Part shown: positions 27,987 through 37,357 of the stretch, piece after piece
How positions within the stretch are numbered: position 1 is the stretch's first letter
Layout of the letters: every line of letters begins with the position of its first letter
DNA from: an uncultured Rickettsiales bacterium
Lineage (GTDB): Bacteria; Pseudomonadota; Alphaproteobacteria; Micavibrionales; GCA-2720935
Assembly (NCBI GenBank): GCA_950054255.1
Contig: CATLOR010000001.1
Span: 519,589-583,588, forward strand
DNA: 64,000 nt
Direction of reading: 5' to 3'
Position numbers and translations under genes: made by a program
The notes under the pieces: model-generated
Database searches by the model: none
What the model saw: the letters and a program-made list of their open reading frames with translations, nothing else
What the model was told of the DNA's origin: nothing

Positions 27987-29015
27987 ATGACAGCACCAGC
28001 TAAACTTTTTTACAGTCTCGCAAGCATAGTGATTATAGGATATCTCTTGAGTGTGGGTCAATCAATCCTTGTGCCTTTTGTGATTGCTGTTTTCTTTTGG
28101 TATTTAATTAATGCCATGGCGCATAAAATTACGCAATATACAAAGATTAAATATAATTATTCCAAGTGGTTATCAATATTGATAATTATTTCATTAATGA
28201 GTGGCTTTGTTAATTTAACACAGAATAATGTCCAAAGTTTTATGGGGCAATTGCCTGATTATCAAAAGAATGTTGAGCATCTTTTCACAACCTATGTTAG
28301 TGCTTTGGGTTTGTTTGAAACAGACATGGTTCGTGACGCTATTGCGAATTTAAAGATTGGACAATTAGCGGGAGGGATAGCTCTTGCGCTTGGAAATGTC
28401 ACAACGATGATGGTGACAATATTGCTTTATCTGGTTTTCTTGTTTTTAGAACAAACAACCTTCACATGGAAGATTAAAGCTTTATTCCCGAATAAAACAA
28501 AGCATAAAAAAATAGAAGCGTTACTTTCTGATATAGGATCATCAATTGAGTCTTACGTAGGGTTAAAGACCTTAGCTTCCGTTATAATGGGAGTTTTAGG
28601 CTATATTGTTTTAATAATATTAGGTGTTGATCATGCTATTTTCTGGGCGCTTATTTTTGGCGTGTTGAATTTTATTCCTTATATTGGCCCTGTTATAGGC
28701 GTGGTCTTTCCTGTGCTAGCCGCTCTTGTTCAATTTGCAGATTTTGACAATGCGATTATTATAGCAATTAGCTTTACTTTGATTGCCTTTTTAATTGGTA
28801 ATATTGTGGAGCCAAAGATTTTTGGAAAGTCACTTAATCTCAGTCCACTTGTGCTTATGCTTTCTTTATCTGTTTGGGGCTCTTTATGGGGGATTATTGG
28901 GATGATTTTGTCAGTTCCTCTTATGGTAGGCATTATGATTGTTCTTTCACATTTTGATGAAACACGCTCCTATGCACTGTTGATGTGTGAAAAAGAACCC
29001 GAAGAAAAAGTCTAG
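27987..29015 (+). CDS. AI-2E transporter family permease
   Basis: Polytopic membrane protein of 342 residues from the PerM/TqsA (AI-2E exporter) family, whose substrates vary. About seven or eight hydrophobic segments are seen. The central soluble region ends in the family pattern GVDHAIFWALIFGVLNFIPYIGPVIG near residue 212 and VEPKIFGKSLNLSPLVLMLSLSVWGSLWGIIGMILSVPL near 275. It overlaps the end of radC by 4 nt, tail to tail. The substrate cannot be told from sequence. Confidence 0.88.
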   Translation: MTAPAKLFYSLASIVIIGYLLSVGQSILVPFVIAVFFWYLINAMAHKITQYTKIKYNYSKWLSILIIISLMSGFVNLTQNNVQSFMGQLPDYQKNVEHLFTTYVSALGLFETDMVRDAIANLKIGQLAGGIALALGNVTTMMVTILLYLVFLFLEQTTFTWKIKALFPNKTKHKKIEALLSDIGSSIESYVGLKTLASVIMGVLGYIVLIILGVDHAIFWALIFGVLNFIPYIGPVIGVVFPVLAALVQFADFDNAIIIAISFTLIAFLIGNIVEPKIFGKSLNLSPLVLMLSLSVWGSLWGIIGMILSVPLMVGIMIVLSHFDETRSYALLMCEKEPEEKV

Positions 29016-29821
29016 AGCAATCCTAATTTTTTAAAGCTTGTATAGTCATTGCGCGCAATGATGAGGTGATCGTGGATTGTAATTCCAAGTGATTGTCCGG
29101 CGGTTACGATAGCATTCGTCATATCGATATCAGCTTGACTAGGGGTTGGATCGCCACTTGGATGATTATGTACAAGGATGATCGCGGTTGCATTGAGTTC
29201 AAGCGCGCGTTTAATGACTTCTCTGGGGTAAACGGGCGTATGGTCAATAGTACCTTCTTGTTGGACTTCATCGGCTATGAGGTGGTTTTTTTTATTCAGG
29301 AATAAAATTCTAAATTGTTCTTTCGGAGCAACCCCCATGACAGCTGTACAATAGTCAAGAAGCGCTTGCCATGAGCTTATAACATTTTTGTTAATAACTT
29401 GTTCTTGAAGTATTTTATGAGATGATGCTTGGACAACTTTTAAAGTGATTGCGGTTGTTTCACTGACACCCTTTACGGTCATCAATTGATCGATGGGGGC
29501 ATTTAAGACATCAGCAAAAGAGCCAAATTTGGTGATGAGATCTTTAGCAAGAGGCTTCACATCTTTGCGAGGAATAGCAATACATAAAAGTAGCTCGAGT
29601 AACTCATAATCAGCCATTGCCGCAGAGCCCCCTTTGACAAAGCGCTCTCTTAAGCGTGCGCGGTGGCCATGTCTGTGGTCTTTCTCAGTTGGCTTTGGTG
29701 TTTCTTCTTGTGTGTTTTTGGAGAAAAATGAGGGTGATTTTGATGGAATATCATCTCTTTCGCCCTTTACAAAGGCGAGCATTTCTTTTGAGAGGACATC
29801 ATCAAATTCATTTTGGCTCAT
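29012..29821 (-). CDS. radC: RadC family JAB-domain protein
   Basis: RadC proteins have an N-terminal helix-hairpin-helix region and a C-terminal JAB1/MPN metal-binding domain; despite the name, a repair role is not proven. Here LITKFGSFADVLNAPIDQLMTVKGVSETTAITLK near residue 95 is the HhH part, and ILVHNHPSGDPTPSQADIDMT near 220 holds the JAB metal ligands. I chose the ATG at 29821; a GTG at 29830 that overlaps the map stop (GTGA) is an alternative adding three residues. Confidence 0.92.
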   Translation of the reverse strand: MSQNEFDDVLSKEMLAFVKGERDDIPSKSPSFFSKNTQEETPKPTEKDHRHGHRARLRERFVKGGSAAMADYELLELLLCIAIPRKDVKPLAKDLITKFGSFADVLNAPIDQLMTVKGVSETTAITLKVVQASSHKILQEQVINKNVISSWQALLDYCTAVMGVAPKEQFRILFLNKKNHLIADEVQQEGTIDHTPVYPREVIKRALELNATAIILVHNHPSGDPTPSQADIDMTNAIVTAGQSLGITIHDHLIIARNDYTSFKKLGLL

Positions 29822-29826
29822 AAGTG

Positions 29827-30627
29827 TCACTCATTATAAGGGGGGAGAGTCCATCCATTTGGAGAGAGTGTGAAAATTTCGAAACCATCTGCTGTAACAG
29901 CAAGTGAATGTTCAAATTGTGCTGATTGGGAACGGTCTTTTGTTGTTGCTGTCCATCCATCATTTTTATCTATTTTGACTTCCCAGCTCCCAGCATTCAG
30001 CATAGGCTCAATTGTGAAAAACATACCTTCTTTTAAGACAAGCCCTTTCCCTTTTTCTCCATAATGTAAGATTGAAGGTGGGGCGTGGAAAACTTTTCCT
30101 AAACCATGACCACAAAAATCACGTACAACGCCATAACGTTTACTTTCTGCATAGGATTGAATAGCGTAACCAATATCCCCTAAGGTTGCACCAGGTTTTA
30201 CAACTTTAATACCGCGCATCATAGCTTCATAAGTCGTTTCTACAAGTAACCTTTTCTTTACCGATACATTATCTCCGACATAAAACATACGGCTCGTGTC
30301 GCCGTGCCAACCATCTAAAATAACAGTAACGTCAATATTGATGATATCTCCATTAACAAGTTTTTTATCACCTGGAATACCATGACAAACGACATGGTTG
30401 ACTGAGGTACAAATTGATTTTGGAAAGCCTCGGTAATTAAGGGGTGCTGGAATAGCGCCATGATCAACGATAAAATTGTGGCAGAGATCATCTAGCTCAC
30501 CGGTTGTTACCCCAGGCTTTACATGAGGTGTAATGAAATCAAGTGTTGTGGCTGCTAATGTCCCAGCTTTACGCATGCCTTCAAAATCTTCTGGGCCATG
30601 GAGTGTAATTTGTTGTTCTCGTGTCAT
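29827..30627 (-). CDS. map: Methionine aminopeptidase, type I
   Basis: Map removes the initiator methionine from new proteins. All five metal ligands of the pita-bread fold can be placed: D in INIDVTVILDGW and D in HGDTSRMF, H in FCGHGLGKVFHAPP, E in FFTIEPMLNAG and E in QFEHSLAVT. The 266 residues match type Ia enzymes. It lies next to radC on the same strand and is divergent from the CinA-like gene across a 72-nt gap. Confidence 0.97.
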   Translation of the reverse strand: MTREQQITLHGPEDFEGMRKAGTLAATTLDFITPHVKPGVTTGELDDLCHNFIVDHGAIPAPLNYRGFPKSICTSVNHVVCHGIPGDKKLVNGDIINIDVTVILDGWHGDTSRMFYVGDNVSVKKRLLVETTYEAMMRGIKVVKPGATLGDIGYAIQSYAESKRYGVVRDFCGHGLGKVFHAPPSILHYGEKGKGLVLKEGMFFTIEPMLNAGSWEVKIDKNDGWTATTKDRSQSAQFEHSLAVTADGFEIFTLSPNGWTLPPYNE

Positions 30628-30699
30628 ATTCTCTGTATAATCGTGTTAATTCAAAAAAAGTCATTTATTTAAGTAACTACATATAAAGTATTAAGAGAG

Positions 30700-31449
30700 A
30701 TGAACAAAGAAAAAATTTATAAAGCCGCTCTTATCATTATTGGTAATGAAATTTTATCAGGGAGAACAGAGGATAAAAATTTAAACTTTATTGCCCTATC
30801 TTTAGGAAAAGCAGGTATTCGTTTGAGCGAAGTGCGCGTTATCCCCGATATTGAAGAAGAAATTATCGATGCTGTTCAAGCCATGAGTGAAAAATTTGAC
30901 TATGTCTTTACAACAGGCGGTATCGGCCCAACTCATGATGATATTACATCCTTTTGTGTCGGAAAAGCATTTGGAAAAGAGGCCGTTTTAAATCATGAAG
31001 CTGTATCCGAATTAGAGGCTTACTATCCAGAAGGACAATTGACAGATGCGCGATTACGTATGGCAATTATTCCATCAGGTGCAAGCTTGATTAAAAACCC
31101 CGTTTCTGGTGCGCCTGGTTTCAAATTAGAAAATGTTTATGTGATGGCTGGTGTCCCAAATATCATGCAGGCTATGTTGTATAATATTCTACCAACGCTT
31201 GAGGGTGGTTTACCTATTCTATCAAAGACAGTGGAAGCTCATATAGGTGAGAGTGCAATCGCAAAAGATCTACAAGCCATTGAAGCACGCTATGATGATT
31301 TAGAGATAGGTAGTTATCCTTCTTTCAAAAAAGGGCATGTGAGCGTTGCATTAGTTGTCAGGTCAGTTACTCAAGGTGATATTGATGCCGCGGTTAAAGA
31401 CCTTGTCGCCCTGATCAAAGAACAAGGTGTCGAGCCTGTTGTTTTGTAG
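30700..31449 (+). CDS. CinA-type molybdopterin-binding domain protein
   Basis: A 249-residue protein with only the N-terminal MoCF-biosynthesis-like domain of CinA (COG1058). Signatures are AALIIIGNEILSGRTEDKN near residue 9, YVFTTGGIGPTHDDITS near 68 and VYVMAGVPNIMQAM near 146. The C-terminal nicotinamide-nucleotide amidase domain of full-length CinA is absent, which is common in alphaproteobacteria. Its function is uncertain; pyrophosphatase activity is known for related proteins. Confidence 0.86.
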   Translation: MNKEKIYKAALIIIGNEILSGRTEDKNLNFIALSLGKAGIRLSEVRVIPDIEEEIIDAVQAMSEKFDYVFTTGGIGPTHDDITSFCVGKAFGKEAVLNHEAVSELEAYYPEGQLTDARLRMAIIPSGASLIKNPVSGAPGFKLENVYVMAGVPNIMQAMLYNILPTLEGGLPILSKTVEAHIGESAIAKDLQAIEARYDDLEIGSYPSFKKGHVSVALVVRSVTQGDIDAAVKDLVALIKEQGVEPVVL

Positions 31450-31556
31450 ACTTTATATCTTATGGAGTAACTCATGAGTAAAGAAGCCTCTAGTGTTTTT
31501 ATAAGAGTGATTGAAGCCATTTAATTTTTAACGAAAATATATAGAGAGAGAAGAAA

Positions 31557-31643
31557 TGGTAGGCGCGGGGGGACTCGAACCCCCACGGACTAATGTCCTC
31601 AGGATTTTAAGTCCTGTGTGTCTACCAATTCCACCACGCGCCC
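31557..31643 (-). tRNA. tRNA-Leu (anticodon UAA)
   Basis: An 87-nt class II tRNA with genome-encoded CCA. The acceptor strands GGGCGCG and CGCGCCT pair, the D-loop has TTGGTAGACAC, and the anticodon loop CTTAAAA reads TAA. A variable arm and the T-arm GGGGGTTCGAGTCCCCC follow. Long variable arm plus UAA anticodon identifies leucine. Confidence 0.96.
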
Positions 31644-31865
31644 GTGTTCTTTAAAAAAGAATATTTCTTGGTAAGACTGGGGTATTATTAGCAAGTTGTT
31701 TCTTTAAAAGCAAACGCTTTTATCAATATTTTTTCAAAAAAATGACTGTCTTATTTTCCATCACGCATTTTAATTAATTGACAAATTTTAAACATTCTTT
31801 CATCTTTAAGAGGCACACTCGTGCCATTCTATTTTTAATTACTATTTTTGAAAGAGCTTAACGCT

Positions 31866-32501
31866 ATGACTTTATCCCCTCGCGTCTTAGAAATCTTATC
31901 TTCTCGTATATGCCATGATCTCATTAGCCCCGTTGGTGCTGTTAATAATGGTATTGAATTATTAGAAGAATTCGGTCTTGATGCAGGTGCGGATGCTGTT
32001 GATTTAATCGCGACGAGCGCGAAGAAAGCGAGTATTCATCTTCGTGCTTTTAGATGGGCTTACGGCGCATCAGGCGCGGATAGTGATGTCAAACCAACAG
32101 ACATTAAAAGCTTAGTGGCAGAATATTTTGCTTTAACAAAAGCAGATTTTGTATGGCAAGATTCACCTGTTTTACAAGCCGTCTTACCACCAAAGGGTAT
32201 GTTAAAAACAGTTCTTAATCTCTTTATCTTAACGGGTGAAGGGTTGGGTGTCGGCGGAACAGCACATTTTGCTGTGACACAAGAAGAGCCGATTGAAATG
32301 ACGGTTTCATGTGAGGCTGATAAATTTACATTTAAAGAAGAAATTGTGGAAGCTTTGGAAGGTAAAATTCCAGAAGATGAATTAACCCCGAGAAATGTTC
32401 ATGGCTATATTACCAGAATGGTCGCAGAATATTATGGTATGAAGATTTCTGTCAAAAAAGAAAGCGAAACAAAGATTCTATTCTCTGTCAAAGAAGCTTA
32501 A
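31866..32501 (+). CDS. chpT: Histidine phosphotransferase ChpT
   Basis: ChpT passes phosphate from the hybrid kinase CckA to CtrA and CpdR, controlling the alphaproteobacterial cell cycle. The 211-residue protein has the dimerisation helix with the phospho-histidine in SRICHDLISPVGAVNNGIELL near residue 15, and a degenerate HATPase-like C-terminal domain that lacks ATP-binding motifs. I chose the ATG at 31866 with AAAGAG upstream. It is followed after 106 nt by cheA, so chpT sits at the head of the chemotaxis cluster; ctrA lies 8 kb downstream. Confidence 0.9.
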   Translation: MTLSPRVLEILSSRICHDLISPVGAVNNGIELLEEFGLDAGADAVDLIATSAKKASIHLRAFRWAYGASGADSDVKPTDIKSLVAEYFALTKADFVWQDSPVLQAVLPPKGMLKTVLNLFILTGEGLGVGGTAHFAVTQEEPIEMTVSCEADKFTFKEEIVEALEGKIPEDELTPRNVHGYITRMVAEYYGMKISVKKESETKILFSVKEA

Positions 32502-32607
32502 AGAATTTAAAAATATGTAATTCATATTAACGAAACTTTGATGAAGAATAGAGTAAAATCGATGTGCGTGCTTTTTTTATTAAACGCTAATAGAGGATGA
32601 GGAAAAT

Positions 32608-35256
32608 ATGGATGAGTTAATATCGGAATTTTTGATGGAAACAAGAGAAAGCCTTGATATTCTAGATCAAGAGCTTGTTGAGCTTGAACAAAATCCAAAT
32701 GATAAAGCGTTATTAAGTAATATCTTCCGTGTTGTTCACACCGTAAAAGGAACATGTGGTTTTTTAGGCCTTTCACGCCTTGAGCATGTTGCTCACCATG
32801 GAGAAAATGTTTTAGGTCTCTATCGTGATGGCGTTTTAGAGGTCACTTCTGACTCTGTAACACTGATCCTTGAATCTTTAGATCGTATTAAAGAAATTGT
32901 TGACCATATTGAACAAACAGGGGAAGAACCTGAAGGAGATGATGCGCCTTTAATTCGTAAACTTGAGGCGATCACGAAATTAGGTGAAACTGCTAGTGGC
33001 GAAGAAGAGGATGATATTTTCACACCTGTGCCAGCTGATCAAACAGCGGCCGTTGCTGACTCATTAGGATTATCTGAAAGCTCTCAACAAGATGTGGCAA
33101 ATGATGCCCCTATGATGGAAGAGCCGTCTTTGCCTGCAAAACAAGAAACCAAAACAAAAAAAGATGTTGCGCCCACAGTACAACAATCTTTGCGTGTTAA
33201 TGTCGATGTTTTAGAAGACCTCATGACGATGGTTAGTGAGCTTGTTTTAACAAGAAACCAATTGTTACAGATTTCGCGTAATCAGAAAGACAATGAATTT
33301 GACACACCTTTACAACGTTTAAACCATGTTGTGTCTGAGTTACAAGAAGGTGTTATGAAGACACGTATGCAACCAATTGGGAATGCATGGAATAAACTCC
33401 CACGTATTATTCGTGATTTATCACAAGAACTAGGCAAAAAGATTGATCTTGTCATGAAGGGACAAGATACAGAACTTGATCGTCAGGTGTTGGATCTCAT
33501 TCGTGATCCGCTTACGCATATGGTTCGAAATTCTGCCGATCATGGGATTGAAAAACCAAGTGATCGTTTAATGGCTGGAAAACCAGAAATGGGAACAGTG
33601 ACATTAGAAGCTTTTCATGAAGGTGGCCATATTATTATTAGAATTGCCGATGATGGTAAAGGATTACCGCTTGCTAAAATTAGAAAAAAAGCGGTCGATA
33701 GTGGTACATTCACACAGCAAGAAGTGGATGCAATGAGTGATCTTCAAGCACAGCAACTGATCTTTAACGCAGGCCTATCAACAGCAGAAGCAGTGACTTC
33801 TGTTTCTGGGCGCGGTGTTGGTATGGATGTTGTTCGTACAAATATTGAAAAAATTGGAGGTACAATTGAACTTCATTCAGTTGAGGGCAAAGGGTCAACT
33901 TTTATTATTAAAATCCCACTTACATTAGCAATTGTATCTGCTCTAATCGTTGAGGTTGCTACAGAGCGTTATGCGGTTCCTCAGTTAAGTGTCAAAGAGC
34001 TTGTTCGTGTGACAAATGACGGGGATCATAAAATTGAATATATTAAAGGAACACCTGTTCTTAGATTAAGAGATCGCCTTTTACCATTAGTATCTTTAAA
34101 AGGGTTACTTAAATTGAATAGCGAATGTGAAGATGGTGAGATAGAGGCACGTGAGAGCTATATCATTGTCACAGAAATAGGAACGACATCGCTTGGTATT
34201 ATTGTTGATCGCGTCTTTGATACAGAAGAAATTGTTGTAAAGCCTGTGTCACCGATTTTACGTCATATTGAACTTTTTGCTGGAAACACCATTTTAGGGG
34301 ATGGAACCGTTATTATGATCCTTGATCCAAATGGGATCGCTGCTGCTGCTGGAAACACAACTGTTTCTGAAGACGAGAAAGAAAGTGAAGATGATAGTTA
34401 TAAAATGGGGGAGAAAACATCATTGCTTGTTTTCCGCGCTGGGTCAGATGCCCCAAAAGCTGTTCCTTTATCATTGATTTCACGTTTAGAAGATTTCCCT
34501 GTTAATAAAATTGAACGTTTGGATGACCGTTATGTTGTTCAATATCGCGGGCAGCTTATGCCTTTAGTGCCTTTCAACAAAGGCGTGAATATTGATAGTA
34601 GTGACAAAAAACGTCAGACTGTTTTGGTGTTTTCTGATCATTTACGCTCAATGGGAATTGTCGTTGAAGAAATTATTGATATTGTGGAAGAGGTTGTTTC
34701 TATTGAAACATCAACCAGCCGTGATGGTGTCTTAGGGAGTGCGATTATTCAAGGAAAGGCAACCGACATTATTAATGTGACAGAATATTTATCAAAAGGC
34801 CATCCTGATTGGTTTGCTTTAAATGAAACAAATGATCCTTTTGAAACAGATTTATCAAAACGTGTTTTATTAGTTGATGATAGCCCGTTCTTTAGAAATA
34901 TGTTGCTACCACTCTTAACCGTTGCGGGATATCAAGTTATTGCTGTTGAGAGTCCTTTGGAAGCGTTTGAAGTCTTGAAGCAAGGCCAGCATTTCGATGT
35001 GATCATTAGTGATATTGAAATGCCAGAAATGACAGGATTTGAATTTGCGAAGACAGTACGGGACGCATCGGAGGAATGGTCTAATATTCCAATGGTCGCG
35101 CTTTCTTCTCATGCAACAGAAGAAGATTATGAACGTGGTAGAGAAGTCGGCTTTAATGATTATGTTGCGAAATTTGATAAAGACGAAATTATTCAAGCGG
35201 TTGAAAAAATTATTAAAAGCCGTGTGAAGATAGATGAAAGGGAAAAGGTGGCTTAA
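32608..35256 (+). CDS. cheA: Chemotaxis histidine kinase CheA with C-terminal receiver
   Basis: CheA autophosphorylates in response to chemoreceptors and passes phosphate to CheY and CheB. Order: HPt (P1) domain with phospho-His44 in VVHTVKGTCGFLGL; an acidic linker; dimerisation (P3) near 195-255; the HATPase (P4) with HMVRNSADHGIE and SGRGVGMDVVRTNI; a CheW-like P5; a second CheW-like stretch near 600-735; and a receiver near 750-875 with LLVDDSP and the acceptor in VIISDIEMPEMTG. At 882 residues it is longer than classical CheA. It is one base from cheW. Confidence 0.95.
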   Translation: MDELISEFLMETRESLDILDQELVELEQNPNDKALLSNIFRVVHTVKGTCGFLGLSRLEHVAHHGENVLGLYRDGVLEVTSDSVTLILESLDRIKEIVDHIEQTGEEPEGDDAPLIRKLEAITKLGETASGEEEDDIFTPVPADQTAAVADSLGLSESSQQDVANDAPMMEEPSLPAKQETKTKKDVAPTVQQSLRVNVDVLEDLMTMVSELVLTRNQLLQISRNQKDNEFDTPLQRLNHVVSELQEGVMKTRMQPIGNAWNKLPRIIRDLSQELGKKIDLVMKGQDTELDRQVLDLIRDPLTHMVRNSADHGIEKPSDRLMAGKPEMGTVTLEAFHEGGHIIIRIADDGKGLPLAKIRKKAVDSGTFTQQEVDAMSDLQAQQLIFNAGLSTAEAVTSVSGRGVGMDVVRTNIEKIGGTIELHSVEGKGSTFIIKIPLTLAIVSALIVEVATERYAVPQLSVKELVRVTNDGDHKIEYIKGTPVLRLRDRLLPLVSLKGLLKLNSECEDGEIEARESYIIVTEIGTTSLGIIVDRVFDTEEIVVKPVSPILRHIELFAGNTILGDGTVIMILDPNGIAAAAGNTTVSEDEKESEDDSYKMGEKTSLLVFRAGSDAPKAVPLSLISRLEDFPVNKIERLDDRYVVQYRGQLMPLVPFNKGVNIDSSDKKRQTVLVFSDHLRSMGIVVEEIIDIVEEVVSIETSTSRDGVLGSAIIQGKATDIINVTEYLSKGHPDWFALNETNDPFETDLSKRVLLVDDSPFFRNMLLPLLTVAGYQVIAVESPLEAFEVLKQGQHFDVIISDIEMPEMTGFEFAKTVRDASEEWSNIPMVALSSHATEEDYERGREVGFNDYVAKFDKDEIIQAVEKIIKSRVKIDEREKVA

Positions 35257-35257
35257 G

Positions 35258-35782
35258 ATGCAGTCAACAGTACATTTAGCTGAGAAAAAGCGTACAAATG
35301 CGACACAAGAAGCGCTTTACCATGAAAATCATCAACAAGAATTTCTCTCAATGCGGATTGCTGGGCAATTATTTGGTATTCCAGTTTTACAGGTTCAAGA
35401 TGTTTTATCTCAACAAAAAGTAACGCATATTCCACTCGCTCCTAAAGAAATAGCTGGATCGCTTAATTTACGTGGTCGTATTGTAACAGCAATTGACGTG
35501 CGTGTTCGCTTAGGGGCAACTGTTGATGAAACAAAGAAATCAATGAGCGTCGTGATTGAACATGGGGAAGAGTTATATTCTCTAGTTGTTGATGAAGTTG
35601 GTGATGTGCTAAAATTAACGCAAGATTGCTATGAAAAAAGCTTAGCAACATTAGATGAGCTTTGGAAAGAAATATCAGGAGGTATCTATAGATTAGATAA
35701 AGAGCTTCTTGTATTATTGGATATTCCTAGATTATTGAAATCAGTTTATCCTAAAATTGATGAAATCAACGAAGTAGAATAG
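35258..35782 (+). CDS. cheW: Chemotaxis coupling protein CheW
   Basis: CheW couples chemoreceptors to CheA. The CheW domain covers most of the 174 residues: FLSMRIAGQLFGIPVLQVQDVL near residue 28, the hallmark PKEIAGSLNLRGRIVTAIDVRVRLG near 62, and YSLVVDEVGDVLKL near 106. The N-terminal 25 residues are polar. I chose the ATG at 35258, one base after the cheA stop, with AAGGTGG inside the cheA end; an upstream GTG/TTG-type start would lie inside cheA. Confidence 0.95.
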   Translation: MQSTVHLAEKKRTNATQEALYHENHQQEFLSMRIAGQLFGIPVLQVQDVLSQQKVTHIPLAPKEIAGSLNLRGRIVTAIDVRVRLGATVDETKKSMSVVIEHGEELYSLVVDEVGDVLKLTQDCYEKSLATLDELWKEISGGIYRLDKELLVLLDIPRLLKSVYPKIDEINEVE

Positions 35783-35796
35783 AGGTAAGAATACTC

Positions 35797-36174
35797 ATGA
35801 AAACGTTTTTAACAGTTGATGACAGTTCGGTTGTCCGTAAGGTTGCTAGACAGATCTTAGAAGAGCTAGGGTTTTATGTCGCTGAGGCTGAGGATGGACA
35901 AAAAGCATTAGATTATTGTCTTGAAAAAGGGATGCCAGATGGAATCTTATTAGATTGGAATATGCCCATTATGTCTGGAATTGAGTTTTTAGAAGCTCTG
36001 AGAAAGGCTCCCAATGGTCAAGAGCCTGTTGTTTTATTTTGTACGACTGAAAATGATTTATCTTTTATCCAAAAGGCACTCTTAACTGGGGCGAATGAAT
36101 ATATTATGAAGCCTTTTGATGGTGAAATTATTAAGAATAAGTTGATTCAAGTCGGTCTTTATCAAGCAGGATAA
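35797..36174 (+). CDS. cheY: Chemotaxis response regulator CheY
   Basis: Single-domain receiver that binds the flagellar motor when phosphorylated. The 125 residues contain the acidic pair in LTVDDSSVVRK, acceptor Asp53 in GILLDWNMPIMSG, a threonine in LFCTTEND and the lysine in EYIMKPFDGE. The LDWNMP sequence is typical of CheY rather than of regulators with output domains. It is 14 nt after cheW and 9 nt before cheB. Confidence 0.93.
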   Translation: MKTFLTVDDSSVVRKVARQILEELGFYVAEAEDGQKALDYCLEKGMPDGILLDWNMPIMSGIEFLEALRKAPNGQEPVVLFCTTENDLSFIQKALLTGANEYIMKPFDGEIIKNKLIQVGLYQAG

Positions 36175-36183
36175 GCTCTTTTT

Positions 36184-37332
36184 ATGAGTACACAAACTAT
36201 AGAAAACAATAATAATGAACAGCATTTAATCAGAGTACTGGTTGTTGATGATTCTGTTGTTATTCGAAATCTGTTTTCGAGGATCTTAGACAGAGATCCC
36301 ATGTTAAAAGTTGTGGCCTCAGTTGGTGATGGTCAAGCGGCTTTAAATATCTTAAAGACGAATGAAGTTGATATTGTCGTATTAGATATTGAGATGCCTG
36401 TTATGGATGGTATTACGGCTTTGCCTAAATTATTAGAACATGATTCAAAAATGAAAGTCATCATGGCATCAACACTTACAACTAGAAATGCAAAATTAAC
36501 GCTTGAAGCACTGCAAAAAGGGGCTTCTGAATGTTTGAGTAAACCCTCTTCTAGTCGCGAATTAGCAACAGCTGAGGATTTTAAGCGTGATTTACTGGCA
36601 AAAGTAAAGGTATTGGGGGGCGCGGTGAGAACGGCACGAGGATTGAAGACAGAAGCAAAAATAACAGTTGCTAAAAGCCCCGAAGAGCTCAATAAAATTA
36701 AAGAAGATAAAGCAAGATCAAGCTCTTATAGTTTGAAAAAGAATGTACGTTTCTTTGTACCTAAAATTATTGCGATAGGAAGTTCTACAGGAGGTCCTTA
36801 TGCTCTGCCAACTGTTGTGGAAAAATTAAAAGGATTAAACCAACCTATTTTTATTACCCAACATATGCCTGAGAAGTTTACAACCGTCTTAGCTTCTCAT
36901 TTAGAGCAAAAATCAGGTATGGTCTGTCGTGAGGCCGTTGATGGAGAACTGGTCACAAATGGCCGTATTTATTTAGCACCAGGTGGCTATCATATGACTG
37001 TGTTTAAAGAAGGTACAAAAGTCAAAATTCGTCTTAATCAAGAACCACCAGAACATTTTTGTCGTCCTTCAGTTGAACCAATGTTGAGATCTTTGACTTC
37101 TGTTTATGGTTCGGAAATTTTAACAGTTATATTAACGGGTATGGGCGCTGATGGTGTGAATGCGAGTGAAGTTTTAGCTGATAAAGGTGGCTTGATTATG
37201 GCTCAAGATAAAGAAACATCCGTTGTTTGGGGAATGCCCGGAGCTGTCGCGATGAAAGGTATTTGTTTTGATGTGTTACCAATCCAAAATATTGGTGAAC
37301 GTATATATAAGATTGCCAAAGGGCAGGTATAA
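36184..37332 (+). CDS. cheB: Chemotaxis protein-glutamate methylesterase CheB
   Basis: CheB removes methyl groups from chemoreceptors for adaptation. An N-terminal receiver (residues 15-130; VLVVDDSVVIRNLF, acceptor in IVVLDIEMPVMDG) precedes the methylesterase domain. The catalytic triad is visible: serine in GSSTGGPYALP near 200, histidine in ITQHMPEKFT near 227 and aspartate in LTGMGADGV near 322. The length of 382 residues is normal. The linker is basic and serine-rich. Confidence 0.96.
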   Translation: MSTQTIENNNNEQHLIRVLVVDDSVVIRNLFSRILDRDPMLKVVASVGDGQAALNILKTNEVDIVVLDIEMPVMDGITALPKLLEHDSKMKVIMASTLTTRNAKLTLEALQKGASECLSKPSSSRELATAEDFKRDLLAKVKVLGGAVRTARGLKTEAKITVAKSPEELNKIKEDKARSSSYSLKKNVRFFVPKIIAIGSSTGGPYALPTVVEKLKGLNQPIFITQHMPEKFTTVLASHLEQKSGMVCREAVDGELVTNGRIYLAPGGYHMTVFKEGTKVKIRLNQEPPEHFCRPSVEPMLRSLTSVYGSEILTVILTGMGADGVNASEVLADKGGLIMAQDKETSVVWGMPGAVAMKGICFDVLPIQNIGERIYKIAKGQV

Positions 37333-37357
37333 CTTAGTAAGAAGAGTATAAAGTAAA

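Noticed and set aside
27948..28061. N-terminal extension of purB to 28061
   Set aside because: The family N-terminus MIPRYARQAM begins at 27947, and the extension would overlap the divergent permease gene.
31805..31826. TGGCAC-GAGTG-TGCC on the minus strand before tRNA-Leu as a sigma-54 promoter
   Set aside because: The spacing between GG and GC is nine bases rather than ten, and a sigma-54 promoter for a tRNA would be odd.
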